In this document: piece after piece, positions 20,857 through 32,960 of the stretch
Layout of the letters: the number at the start of each line of letters is the position of its first letter
Position numbering within the stretch: the stretch's first letter is position 1
Notes under the pieces: model-generated
The model's input: the letters and a program-made list of their open reading frames with translations, nothing else
Database searches by the model: none
Told to the model about the DNA's origin: nothing
Made by a program: the position numbers and the translations under genes
Assembly (NCBI GenBank): GCA_039602395.1
Contig: JBCNJP010000025.1
Coordinates: forward strand, 100,678,124 to 100,742,123
DNA: 64,000 nt
Source of the DNA: Deinandra increscens subsp. villosa
Lineage: Eukaryota > Streptophyta > Magnoliopsida > Asterales > Asteraceae
Direction of reading: 5' to 3'

Positions 20857-21669
20857 TTAACAGAATATGATCAAGTAGTCTGCATTGCGGCACGTAAAGG
20901 TACTTGTTTGATCGTCAAAAGCGTAACTATAAGAAGTTGGACACCCTTGCTTAAAATATTGGGAGTATTCCGAAGGGTGGCACGTATCCGGGTTTTGAAA
21001 CTGCCCCGTGCAACAGTATTCAGGTGAGTGATAAGCGGTGCACGCACTCTTGCAGGCCACCGTCTCACCACTCTCCCCTCGCACAATCAGATTGGCGGGG
21101 CAGTGTAGGTTCAAGTCCGCATCACACCTCACACTTGAACAAACACTTGCATTGTCATATGGGAATATGGAAATGGGCATGTTGTAGCCGTCCACAAGGC
21201 TCACATCATAGTAGTCAAGTGGACTGTCGAGGGTGAACTCGGCTAGAGAAGCTGGCGGTTCACCGCCAGCTCCTCTACAGTGGAGACCGCTTCCACAGTC
21301 TCCAGTGGTGCAAGTTCCTGCACCATTAACATCAAATGTGCATCCGGTTCTGGCCCAGAAGCGGCCAGCCCATCTTTCTGGGGTGGTCACGTTTTTTGAT
21401 TCTTGAGGTCGAAGTTCAAGACCGCCTTGCATAAGTACAGGTTGACCGCCGTTGGGTTGGATAGCCGGCCATATGGTGGTTTGACATCTATTTTGCAATG
21501 TAAAAACTGCTGCATCAACACCTGCAACAAAATAATCAAAAAAGGAATTATATTTGAAGACAACAGAATTTCAAAAAAAAAAAAAAGAAACTAAAAGTTT
21601 ATTTGATTTTAATCATTTATTACCCAAGGAAGATAGAACTAGGAGCACAAAGAAGTGTAGAAAAGCCAT
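20857..21669 (-). CDS. Thaumatin-like protein (PR-5 family), copy 1
   Basis: Secreted defence-associated protein with the thaumatin fold. Exon 1 (21624-21669) encodes the signal peptide MAFLHFFVLLVLSSLG. Exon 2 is 20857-21521. The intron has donor GTAATA and acceptor TTGCAG, phase 1. Total 236 aa. Family features are FTLQNRCQTTIWPAIQ at the mature N-terminus, the GRFWARTGC and GTCTTGDCGSGLHC motifs, the acidic-cleft Asp residues (TLDSPLDYYDVSLVDGYNMP), and many cysteines spaced as in 16-Cys PR-5 proteins, ending YLIIFC. A paralogue lies 2.4 kb to the right in the same orientation. TLPs can be antifungal or stress-induced; no specific activity is implied here. Confidence 0.93.
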
Positions 21670-21710
21670 TAAAGAATGAAGGAATGAAGTATAATTGTTT
21701 TTGAGATGTC

Positions 21711-21780
21711 TTTATATAGTGTTTCATTTTATGAGATATGCACAGAATTAGGGGTTAGCAGGTGTGCAACACAAAGATTG
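21711..21780 (-). promoter_or_regulatory. Core promoter and shared upstream motif of TLP copy 1
   Basis: On the minus strand TATATAAA lies at 21711-21718, 42-49 bases before the ATG. A 23-base text beginning GCAGGTGTGCAACACAAAGA (plus strand, 21758-21780) recurs upstream of TLP copy 2 with one difference. Confidence 0.6.
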
Positions 21781-23268
21781 CAACTTGGCTGCATTTTCTT
21801 TATCAACTTCCCAGCAATCACGCCATCGAAATCTAGGTGCTGCTCGTAATTAACTCCTACTTACAGTAAACCAATTTCTTAACATTCTTTCTAACTGAAT
21901 TTAAGTCATTCTCTTGACAGTGTATTAGTAGTAGTTGGTGTTTATAACATGTATAACTAACAACCAACCTTTTTATAATCCTCTATCCTAGGTAATTAAC
22001 TCGTGCCATTCCACCGGTATATGTCATGTCATCTGACCCGTTTTTCTTTACATGATTATTTTTCTATCCATTTGATTTGACCCGTTAGTGATTGAAAGTT
22101 GAAACATAATCTGAATAAATCATTTATAAATAAGCAGGCCAGAATAAGTATTACATATAAAAATTCAAATACTAGCTATCTGAATAATCAACAAATTGAC
22201 AAAAAATGTGACTGCAGGTTGACACTAATGAACAAAATGCCCTTGTATCTTGTTGGGTAAACATAATAAACCAAAAAAATATAACTTTTTTAAAGGGATG
22301 TGATAGAGACACGCCTATTTTTTAAATACACCCCCTTAAACCTCACATTTAGGCCTAAACCTCACATTTCTTCAGACAGCCGATCTACACTTCGCGTATA
22401 GATCTCAATGTGAAAGATAACTGAAGACCACGCACCGAGATTTTAAGTATAGGCCTAAGCGTCACGTTGAGAGGATGTGTTTGACTAAAAACATATGAAA
22501 GTCAAACTAAAAGTAGTTTGACCATGGCTTAGATTTAAAAATAGCCGTCACATGGCTTAACGTACGAACTAGTTTTTGTCGGCCTAGATTGTTTGTAGGT
22601 TGTTGAGCATGATTAGGAACTTCTCTACTCGACTATGACATAAGATGCAAAAGTACAAGTATATTACACTTACCAAATTTTAAGGGGGTGTCTTTTAACT
22701 ACTTGAGGTGTATCTTTTCTAGGACTCTTACATGTTTCCATATGGTGACCATCCTCTTGATGGTCTGTGCATCTTATATTTTTTGCAACCTTACTTTGCA
22801 TAAAGTTAAAAGCAAGAGAACCTTTGTAACTTCTGTGTTCTAGCCTTTAGTTTCTTAATAATAGGGGCATGATGCCACCATGCCATTTCTCAACATTTTT
22901 CCTCATTTTTTTTCTTTCTTTTCATAGGTTTTGATCTAACTGACCCAAATCAATGTTGATACCTACACGCAGATTAAATCCACTTGTAGTTTACGATTAT
23001 ATCATTTTTATAACATTGCAACTTTGTATGTTTTCTGTCTTGATATTTTAGATTGTGCCTAAATTATTGTAGCAACTGCATCTTGTACACAACATTTAAA
23101 AATCCATCTTAGACATATTTTTTCTTACCTTTTTAACTAGTGTACAAAAGAAAATGCCAACAATGGGATCAAGCTTTTAGGAACTAATCTTATAGAAATT
23201 AACATCTTAGACATAAATCATTTTAATTGTTATAATTAATAAACTTGAAATTAGCTAGCTGGGGCAAC
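21781..23268. other. Spacer between the two TLP genes
   Basis: No coding sequence recognised. A block at about 22290-22500 contains repeated cctcacatt/gcgtcacg words and could be a repeat fragment of unknown class. Confidence 0.4.
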
Positions 23269-24067
23269 TTAACAGAACATGATCAAGTAATCTGAATCTC
23301 TGCAGGTAACAGTACTTAACGGGTCATCGAAAGCGTAGGTATACGTAGAAGGACACGCCCGCTTGAAATACTGCGAGTATTTAGTCGGCTTGCATCTGTT
23401 CGGATTCTGAAACTGCCCCGTGCAACAATACTCCGGCATCTGAAACGCGGTGCACGCACTCTTGCACGCCACAATTTCTCCGCGGTCTCCTCTCACTATC
23501 AGATTTGTCGGGCAACGCAAGTTCAAGTCGGTTTCACAACCAACGCTCGGGCAAACCCCGGAGTCATCAGATGGGAAGATCGAGATCGGCATGTTGAACC
23601 CGTCCAGCAGGCTCACGTCGTAGAAGTCTACCGGACTATCGAGTGTTAACTCGGCTACCGAGGCAGGGGGTTCACCGCTCGCACCGTTGCAGTAGAGACC
23701 GTTTCCGCAGTCTCCAGTGGTGCAGGTTCCTTCACCGTAAACGTTGAATGTGCATCCGGTACGGCCCCAAAACCGGCCGGACCATCCTTTCGGGGCGGTC
23801 AAGTTTCTTGATTGTGAAGGGTTGAGCTCAAGACCGCCTTGCATGAGCTGCGGTTGGCCCGCGAAAGCTTGGATCGCGGGCCATATGGTTTTGTTACATC
23901 TGTTTTGCAGTGTGAAAACCACTGCATCAACACCTGCGGTAAAAATAGCAAAATGTTAGATGTAAATTAGACCAAACTGTATTAAAAAAAATAAAGAAAT
24001 TAAAATTAGGATAATGATTACTGAAAGAAGAGAGGAGTAGGAGAAGGAAGACATGTAGAAATGCCAT
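23269..24067 (-). CDS. Thaumatin-like protein (PR-5 family), copy 2
   Basis: Same architecture as copy 1. Exon 1 (24022-24067) encodes the signal peptide MAFLHVFLLLLLSSFS; exon 2 is 23269-23933; phase-1 intron of 88 bp. Total 236 aa. Exon lengths (46 and 665 bases) equal those of copy 1 exactly, so this is a tandem duplicate. Mature protein starts about VDAVVFTLQNRCNKTIWPAIQ. GRFWGRTGCTF, GTCTTGDCGNGLYCNG and TLDSPVDFYDVSLLDGFNMP are present, and it ends YLIMFC. Coding G+C is higher than in copy 1. No lesion seen. Confidence 0.93.
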
Positions 24068-24132
24068 TAATTAATTAATATACAATTAATTAGAGGAGGA
24101 ATTGGATTAGTGTATCATATGTGGTGGGACTC

Positions 24133-24254
24133 ATTTATAGAAGAAAAGTAGCAAAATATAAGAAGGTTTGTTAAGGCGCAAACCTCTCATGATCGATCTT
24201 AAAGATTTGGAAATTAAGTAGCTAGGCGTACGCAGGTGTGCAACACAAAGACTG
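24133..24254 (-). promoter_or_regulatory. Core promoter and shared upstream motif of TLP copy 2
   Basis: On the minus strand TATAAATG lies at 24133-24140, about 66-73 bases before the ATG. The 23-base motif shared with copy 1 lies at 24232-24254 (one base different). Confidence 0.55.
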
Positions 24255-24714
24255 CCACCCTTATTTGTATATGGATGGCTAGCTGCACTCTTTTAAAGAA
24301 AATAATAATGTTTTAATTTTATATGTTGACTTTTTAAAGAAAATAATAATTTTTATTTGTGTTATCTTTTTAATTACACATGTCAATTGTACTTTATATC
24401 GCAAACCGGTACAAACCGGTTGTAACCGTTTAACCGGTTTTATACCGCTTTAACCGTCTTTTTTGATAATCGATCGTTAAAAACCGATGTGGAGTTAGAG
24501 ATGGGTAACCAATATGTAACCGATTTCAATTGAGTTCAAAACCACATCGAATTTGGACTCTACCAGATTCTCTTTATAACTGGTTCCAATTAATTTCCTC
24601 AAATGCGGTAGTGCAAATGGTTTTTTAAACACCTGTACTTGTGTTTTGTCCACTTTCCCACTGGATTAGTTAAGAAAATAATTTATGGTGTTAAAAATAA
24701 AAATTATTTAGGGT
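24255..24714. other. Spacer with AACCGGT-rich stretch
   Basis: At 24404-24480 the words ACCGGT, AACCGG and AACCG recur many times on both strands. No gene recognised. The last five bases are the target-site duplication of the following LTR element. Confidence 0.4.
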
Positions 24715-24719
24715 TATAT

Positions 24720-25161
24720 TGTTGATCGAATCCTGAATCGTTAATATAATAAACAGATAATAATGATAAAGATTACCTGTAAGCATCTGGTTGAGATCAG
24801 CAGTAGTTAGGTTGTCCATCCTGTGAGTAGCCTTGGTTCCCCTTTAGGGTGTATAGCTAATGATGGTGTAAGGTTTCGTGAGGGTTCACGAAACAGAGAG
24901 AGAGCCGAGAGAGATGAGAGAGAGGTCGAAAGTTTTATGGTGGTGATTAACCTTTAATCTCTCCCTAAGAGCCTCTATTTATAATACACCCAAGGGGAAA
25001 CCCTAGCCCATCTAGAAAGGGTAATTACGTCCATCAAGTAATACCAGATAGGGTTAAAACCGTAATTGATTATTTAAGATAAATGATTAAAGGACATAAG
25101 ATATTTATTTATATATATATACCGAAATATATTAAGATATATAAATAAATATTGTCTTACA
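24720..25161 (-). repeat. 3' LTR of the coding-less element
   Basis: 442 bp. Differs from the other LTR at three sites by eye (gagagag/gatagag near 24908, ttatgg/ttgtgg near 24940, taccag/tactag near 25045). Confidence 0.92.
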
Positions 25162-27061
25162 TTCTCCCACTTGGCCGAATGATCATTTATATGAGGTACT
25201 AGATAAGTCTGATCAGAATTTAGTACTCATTTCAATTTTAAACCAAAATTGCAGCAGAAAAATACAGTCATAGAGTTGATTATCCAACTCAAGACCCCCA
25301 TTAATCATACTACAATCCCAAATTTAAAATTCAACATAAATTTAGAATCAATTACCAAAGTAAGCCCTTCCGTTGATTTATAATAAAGCTGTCTATATGT
25401 CAATAAGGCATGCATAACATATTAAGAGACAAAATCAAACGTATGAGGAAAATTTATAATTAGTCATTCATATTGTGATATGCTTGGTCATTAGTAAACC
25501 TCGTCTTCATTATGAGCTCTTAGAAAGACTTATGAGGATAGACCTTAAATTATAGGATCCTTAAGCATATCATGAATGTTTTCAATACAAGAAGTTAGTT
25601 TCCTCTATTTGTTCTTGAATGAACAAAACTTGTATCGAAAATTTAATGCAGCTCCGCTCAAAACTGTTACTGTTTTAAGAAATTAGGGTAGCTGACTTTT
25701 ATCACAATGAGTCTTCAATATGTCATTTATCTGGAGTTGAGGAGTCTAATGATAAATTTAGCAACAATGACTTGTTGTTATCATTTTCTTATGACTCTTC
25801 CATGATTTATTAGACAAATTTGTCCACAGACATAAGGATATACCCCTGAGTTGACTTTTAATATCTTTTGAATACAATAAAGTCAAAATTTAGAGATAGT
25901 CAACTGCTTTAAGTTTCTCACTTCTTCTATAGTTCAAATTATAGTCTTTCGTTTCTTATAGATATTGGAATGCCATTTTAGATGCTTTATAATGAACTAC
26001 TAAAATTAAGAAATGATTTTAATCATTTCTAGTATTTCAGCAATGTAGGCAATATCTTAAACGGGTATAGACTTGAACATAAGATTTAATTACTTGAACC
26101 TTTATTATTAGTCTCCTAGAGTTACAGATTGAGAGTGACGTTGCATGTTGTAATCTAATGAGACTTAATTAATGTCTCGTTAGGTTAATCTTGATGTATT
26201 TTGATGCTTATTGCATAAGAAGCATCTTCAAGATTTTAATGTCAAAAATTATGCGAGAATAAGTCGCTTTGACTCATGCAACAAGACTAATATATTATTT
26301 GCCTATATATAAGGGCAAATGCAGTATTAGTTGCTCCCACTCATCTTAAGGTAGCTCCATTTATCCACTTATTCTTGATGAAGAATGATCACATTTGTAA
26401 CATCACCAAAATTTAAATTCACTTATGAGTTTTGCTTACATTAACCCTTTATTTGAATATACTCATTTTAAAGACTAAGTGTTCTTTAACTTTCAGGCTT
26501 GAACCTTAAGTTTAGTTTATGAACATGTCTTTATGTTAAGTGAGTATTAAGGAAAGATATTTTATAGGTCCGTTAAATGTCACTCATAATTATGAGTGAG
26601 TAATAAGGACAACGATAATCTCTCAAAGAATCATTTAGAAAATGAATTCTTAACTTGTTAATAGCCTTTAGAAAACAATCACAATTTATAACGTTTAATT
26701 TCTCCTTTCGGATTTCAGTTTAGCTATAGAAAACTAAACTTCTAACGTTATTCTGATTTAGGGAGTTAAGCTCATTATAGCTTTATTCCATCAGATGATT
26801 GATTGTTAATAATGGCTCTTAAATCAGAGATACGATTAGTAATCTTTCCAATATCCATGTAAACTTTATTAAGGTAGGTTGATAATCATCAAAGTTAATA
26901 GGAAGCTTCATACCTTGATGACCTACTAAGCTGGATCTAACGAGTTGAAGCAAAACATTAATAGTTTCATAGATTTCCTCTTGAGCATTTAAGTCAGGTA
27001 TATTAGGAGTAACATTGTTTTCTAAGTGTGTGGAAGTGGATCAGTGTTATCGCAGCGTGGT

Positions 27062-29595
27062 TGTCACACCCCCAAAATACCACTAACGGAGTTTATACCG
27101 TTAAGGGGCGTGACTAGACCAGGATCCACAACCAAAGTTACAAATACTAAACGAATCAGAGATAGTTCAGCATAATTAATAAATTAAAGTCTTAAGTTAC
27201 ATACGCAGCGGAAAATAATTGTCTTTAGCACTAACCACGTGCTTTACATAAATATTGTTTTAAAATTTCCAATTAGTTCAGTTTTAAATAATTGTCTTCA
27301 CGTGCCATGCCAACCCGCTCCGGATACTCCTTAGCGATCTGCAAAAGTTTAAACCACGCAAGTGTCAACCTAACGGTTGGTGAGTTCACAGTGGGCTTGT
27401 CATGCATTGGCCCAGTCTCATAATTATAGTTCGTGTCAAGATATACTTACAAAATGTTTATTTGTGAAAAGCAATGCTCGTATTTAATTCTCAGTTTATA
27501 AATGGTTTGTCCGTGACCACGTCATCGGGTATGTACTAGTTCCGTAAAGTTAAAGGACTCAACCGATATCGCGGGTAGCTAATCCGTTGTTCCATGCTCT
27601 AAGGAAGTTTGTACCAAAGCTGACTTATTTGTGGGGGCCGAGCCATCCCGTACGGTGCGGACCAAGTCATCGCGTTTTCTGCCTCCCCCGTGTCCTCTCG
27701 GGACCACGGTCAAATAGGCTGATATTGTACCTCCGTGCACTCCCCGTGCCACGGGGCGGAGTTTGTCAAACTCCAGTAGATCTACCCAACATCCCCTCGC
27801 TTTACAATTAATGGCACAATTTTAGTTGAGGACTTTAAGTTATAAGGCATCCTTAGAAAACATGTGATATCATGTGGTTTAGACTTTAACCTACACTAGC
27901 CATATTAAAACAGTTTTCGTTTCAGAAATCGTTTATTCAGAATTCACAAGTGTTCCCATAAAACACTTCAGTTTATCAAGTGGGTGCCAAGCATCCCGTG
28001 TTCTCAAGTTTGTCAGTGAGGTGCCTAGCACTCTCGAGTTCAATCAGCATTGTTTTCGTTAAGTTATTCGGTGTGGCCCAACGGACTCACGGTATGCGGG
28101 TTAGTGACACTCACCTTTGGTTGCACTGCTACACTTCTAGCAATCCAAGTATTGTTGTTTATCGAGGACCTAGAACACGTTTAGGTCTTAAGTATTAGTT
28201 TCGTGTCTAATCTTTACTTAACGTCACTATGGCCCATAACATAGCACGTTGCAACTATGACTCGACATACCGACACACGACACCAATGGTTGATCATAAA
28301 CAAGGGTTCATTTGAATCAGATATCAAACATATATCATCATGGCAAAATCATGCAAGTCATGGCATAACACTTAAACAATTTCACAAGTTTGGTTTTTAG
28401 GTCAGGTCTTAGTTTCGCTAGCATAGTTTCGCTAGGCAGTTTCGCTGGGTGCACGGGCAGCACTTTCGCTAGGCAATGCCCGGTAACACAGTTTCGCTAG
28501 GCTAGTTTCGCCCGAAACTGCTGACGCAGTTTCGCTAGCCTAGTTTCGCAGAGAAACTGGTTTGAACTTTCGTTCAGGTATTTCGCTCGATAGTTTCGCT
28601 CGAGCTGGTCTGGTCAGGTTCCCGGCGACACTATAGTTTCGCTAGTCAGTGTCGCTGGAAGGATACATAATTTCGCTACTTAGTTTCGCCCAGAGAACAA
28701 CAGTTTCGCTGGTCGTGAAAAACATACGGATTTGCCTAAAAATCAACCTAACAGCTTCTGATCATACATGCAATTCATTATCTAGCATCCATAGGCATTT
28801 ATTAACATAAATCAAGCAACTTTAACGAGTTTAACATGCATTTTGATCATCAAATCTCCAAAATGGGTTCAAAACCCTAAAATGAGCTATCATGCACAAA
28901 TCTCTAACATGGATGGATTTCATTCGTAAAGTTAACAACTTTAGTGCAGATCTAGCATTCCTAAACAACATACTAGCAGATCAAGCAGTTACATAAGGAT
29001 TTGAGCATGCTTTAAGAAGAAAACATTTAGAAAACACATAAAGCATAGTTTTGGGACTCACGGTTGATCCTAGAATCGATAGAGGAGAAGAGATGATGGT
29101 CTAGAGGCTGAGATCTTGGTCTCTTGATGGTATTCTCGGCTGGTCCAGAAATCTCAGAGAGTGTGTGTGTGTTTGTTGTGTGGTTGAGCAAATGAGGCTA
29201 CTAGGGTTCATTAAGTTTATTTATATCAGAGGCTAGTTTCGCTGGCAGTTTCGCTGGATGGCGAAACTGGCTCTGATCTCGTGTTATCGGATTGTCTTGG
29301 CTAACTACCGGGCGACATTATAGTTTCGCCCAGTAGTTTCGCTGGAGACCAAAGAGGGCAAGTTTTCACATAATCAAGTATTTACAATAAATCATGCTAT
29401 TCACAATAGTAAGTCATGTATTTACATCACATTGCACATAGAGATAATTAATGATAAACACATAACACATATGGACGGGTTCGGTGATCAACCAAAGGTC
29501 GTGGACGTATTCGGCCTAGTTATGTATTAGCTACTTATAACGTAACTAACGGGTTTGTCTAACGGAAGTTAACCTTGAAATTCTCGGGTGTCACA
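27062..29595. mobile_element. 2.5-kb solo LTR (Ty3/gypsy-like) nested in the LTR element
   Basis: Begins TGTCACACC and ends GGTGTCACA, flanked by GTGGT on both sides (27057-27061 and 29596-29600). A 5-bp duplication and TG...CA ends with no internal domain fit a solo LTR left by recombination between two LTRs. The opening TGTCACACCCCCAAAATACC is of a kind I associate with Asteraceae gypsy elements (recollection only). It has no ORF of note. Confidence 0.8.
28410..28715 (+). repeat. Cluster of TTTCGCT words within the solo LTR
   Basis: Eleven TTTCGCT copies plus three TTTCGC variants, most as AGTTTCGCTAG or AGTTTCGCTGG, in about 300 bases at irregular spacing. Three more occur near 29233-29343. 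Confidence 0.8.
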
Positions 29596-29600
29596 GTGGT

Positions 29601-31791
29601 GTACAAGAGGTGTAATTAGAGTTAAATTCAGAGTTACATTTAACTTTATCTCTCCCCCCGCCTTTTGTACTTCAGGCAAGTCATGGATAAGGACTTACAC
29701 TGCTCCCACTGACCTTAAGGGACAAGTCATAAATAAGGACTTGGACTACTCCCACTAATCTTAGAATTCCTTAGGAACTTGGTATGCAACATGCTTAGTG
29801 TTTGAGGATTTGGAAGGTTTAATTTCGGCTAATAACTAATCATATGGTTAATACTTGGTTGTCTTCATGTCCGAATTTTAGAAAGAATTTTAGGGACATT
29901 TAAGTAACCTCGTTTAGCATATGAGTTGTTATTTTAAGAGCCTTGGAATATATAGGAGTAGATCTATAACTTTAGATGACATATTTATTATCATGTTCAT
30001 AAGGATACTTAGATGCATAACTTAATTATGTATCTTTAGAAGTATCATACATGAGCTACTGGTTCACACTATTACAATCCTAACGGATTGAGAGCGTTAC
30101 CATTATTTGTATGTCAATCTTTAGTATTTAATCTATTAGATCTAATCTCACAACTTTCATTTTGATTTTCAACTTTATCCTTAAAAGTTTTAGGTGAGAA
30201 AGATGTTTCTCCTTAATTAGATACAAGAATAAATAATCAATTATTTGAGTGATAAATGTTGTATGCCCAGATATTTCATTCTAGGATAAGGTTCACCAAT
30301 ATGTTTGAGTTTTGGTAAGTTAGAACTCTAGTGGAACCTTGTTTATTCCCTTAACACATGTATTTTCTTTGTTAAGTTCTCACTTACGTGATAACAAAGA
30401 TTGTGAACATTTATGATCTAGTTATAAGTTATAAAGATTTCAATCCACATAAGGACAACTAGATAAGAAGAACCAACAACTTTGAGAATTCAAGGTAAAT
30501 GTGACATTGCCATAGCCATGTGAAAAACTGATAACCGTCAATGTCTTACTTTAGTAATGATACTAAGTTCCAAGTGATGTTGGATCATAATAAGGTATCA
30601 TAAAGTGTAATACAATGACAGTTTTTCATGGTTTATACAACTATGACATTTATTTTGTCACTTACTCTCATTATAGTTGTTTTAGGGTTTATTTCTAGTG
30701 TATTGATTGTAATAGATCTTTATAATACTAGTTTTAGTTCACTGTGTTAGTTTGAAAATTAATGGGCACAATTATCATTATTGATTATCCTTTTTAGCCA
30801 GTTGTTCCATTAAGGAATTAGAACTGGAAGCTTTCTTGTATCTTATAATAGAAATTAGAACTATCCTCCTTATTTAAGCTATTTTATTGTATAGGGGTTA
30901 GTGATAGTGAGGTGAACAAATCTGCTTTTCTAGTTTAAGGCATTATTTATCCTTTATGCACAATGCTATAAAGCACTCATTTTCATGATGACTAATTTTA
31001 AGTAGCATTTAATTGTGCTAAGAAAGAATTCACTAGAAAAATGCACTAGAAAAGTTTAACTCGAAACATGTGTAAGCCTTGTAAGGGTCATGTTTTTCAT
31101 TTATTATGATATGTTCACTAAATCATTAACCTAATTTACATTTTGTAAAGTGTTTGCATACATTTAAGAAGTCCTTTTGAATTTCTATTACTCACGCGAT
31201 ATTTAGATTAGGAAATCTGAAACATCTCCCCTGATATCCTTTGTTTAAAGGGATTTTGATTATCATAATAGACAATTCGAATAGACTTTTACTCGCTTTT
31301 GATGTTTTCATTGTAAAACCTCTTATGAGAGAGAGTACTTAAGAGTCTTTGTCTTAAGAGATAATCAAGATTATTTTGATGAGAGGAAAATCTTTATCGA
31401 AACGTTTAGTGATTATATATTTAGAGTGGATAATTTTATGGAGATTAAAGGTTGAATTAGTTCAAAAGAAGATCTAAGAGTGAGTCTAAGGGGTACTTAA
31501 AACTAAGGCACAATAATAATGCATAATGATATACGAAGATAATGTACAATCATTAACTAAGGCATAATAATAAAGAATGCACAATTTTAAATTAAGGCGC
31601 AATAATGAGGCATTCTTATAAATAATAATGTGCAAATATAAAACAAAGAAGATGTGATATAGTCCGTTTTATCACCAAAATAACAGACTAGTTAGGTTCT
31701 ACTTAAATGAATCGGCTTTCGCGTTGGTTACTTGCCTATCACCTAAGCATTATGAACTATATAAGGGTATGTGCATAAAGTGATGTATCAC
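29601..31791. other. AT-rich internal sequence of the LTR element
   Basis: No ORF above about 60 codons and no retroelement motif. Near-duplicate phrases such as tgctcccact...ttaag (29700-29760) resemble one at 26330-26350. The same holds for 25162-27056 on the other side of the solo LTR. Confidence 0.5.
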
Positions 31792-32213
31792 ATCAGCGTT
31801 GGCCAGAAATGACACACCATAAGCTTTATGTACAAGTTAGTTTCGCTGAATACATGTGCAACTCATCAGCGTTGGCCAGAAAAGAAACACTTGTATACGA
31901 AAGGCGAATGCTTAATTCTTAGTTGATAATCATTGCAAAAACAACGAATCAGCGTTGGCCAGAATCGAGGTTTTAAAGATGTTATCAATTTAAGCAAATA
32001 AATTAGTTTAATTTAAAATAAGTTAACTAGTATTAGAAATAATTTTGACATTGATTAAGGTAGCAAATCAGCGTTGGCCAGAATTACTACATGTCAATAA
32101 CTAATACAAGTTAATAAATTAATCTAATTTAATTTTAAATCAGTGATAATAAGTTTACTTGTGAGAAGAAGTTAAATGACATTATGTAGGTAACAAATCA
32201 GCGTTGGCCAGAA
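31792..32213 (+). repeat. Five dispersed copies of ATCAGCGTTGGCCAGAA
   Basis: Exact 17-base copies at 31792-31808, 31865-31881, 31948-31964, 32067-32083 and 32197-32213. Start-to-start spacing is 73, 83, 119 and 130 bases, with diverged AT-rich text between them. They lie in the leader of the LTR element, 1.0-1.4 kb downstream of its primer-binding site in element orientation. Confidence 0.9.
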
Positions 32214-32359
32214 TTGGAACCTTTTAGATGCCTGTTATTAACTATGAATTACACAAGTTAATTAGTTATCTGATTTAAATTGGTGTTAGGTTTTGTAAAA
32301 CGTAAATTTGTAAGGTTTTAAACAAAACTAAATTTAATGTTAAGCCCCAAATTAAATTT

Positions 32360-32835
32360 TCTGAGGGTATCCGGTCGAAAAGAAGGGAATCCGATCGTAA
32401 AGAGGGGTTTCCGATCGAAAAGAGGAACACGATCGTGAAGGGATACCCGATCGAAAAGCGGGTATCCGATCGGAAAGCCGGTATCCGATCGCGAAGGGAT
32501 ACCCGATCGAAAAGCGGGTATCCGATCGGAAAGTAGTCGATCGAAAAAGGGGTGTCGGATCGAGAAGTAGACTTTTCGATCGGATAGAAAAGCCGGTCGA
32601 AATACCGTATGGCCCGATCGAAAAGCCGATCGAAAAATCCATCGAAAAGCCGGTCGAAAAGTCCATCGAAAAGTAAATCGAAAAGCCGCTTTTCGATCAA
32701 AAAGTGGACTTTTCGATCGGATCGAAAAGTGGAATGGTCCGATCGAGAAGTCGATCGCGAAGCCATATGATCGGAAAGTAAGCTTTTCGATCGAAGAGCA
32801 GGGTCAAAGCCACATGATTCGATCGAAAAGCCAAT
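32360..32835. repeat. Degenerate CGATCGAAAAG array with internal palindromes
   Basis: About twenty GATCG cores, usually as CCGATCGAAAAG or CTTTTCGATCGG, occur in both orientations, so many pairs can fold (for example cttttcgatcggatcgaaaag). Further copies run to about 33026. The open frames across it translate to F/D/R-rich low-complexity text and are not taken as genes. Confidence 0.85.
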
Positions 32836-32839
32836 AAAA

Positions 32840-32960
32840 AAAGCCGGTAGAAAAGCCGGTAGTAAAGCCGGTAGTAAAGCCGGTAGTAAAGCCGGTAGTA
32901 AAGCCGGTAGGAAAGCCGGTAGAAAAGCCGGTAGGAAAGCCGGTAGAAAAGCCGGTAGAA
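32840..32960 (-). repeat. Ten 12-bp tandem units AAAGCCGGTAGN
   Basis: GCCGGTAG recurs every 12 bases from 32843 to 32958. Because 12 is a multiple of three, it stays open on the minus strand as a TGF(S/T/P) repeat. Confidence 0.9.

Noticed and set aside
27587..28198. Two ORFs of about 70 codons in the solo LTR
   Set aside because: No recognisable content, short, and located in an LTR.
31792..32213. CRISPR-like repeat-spacer pattern
   Set aside because: Plant nuclear DNA, unequal spacing, and only five short repeats inside a retrotransposon leader. No link to CRISPR.
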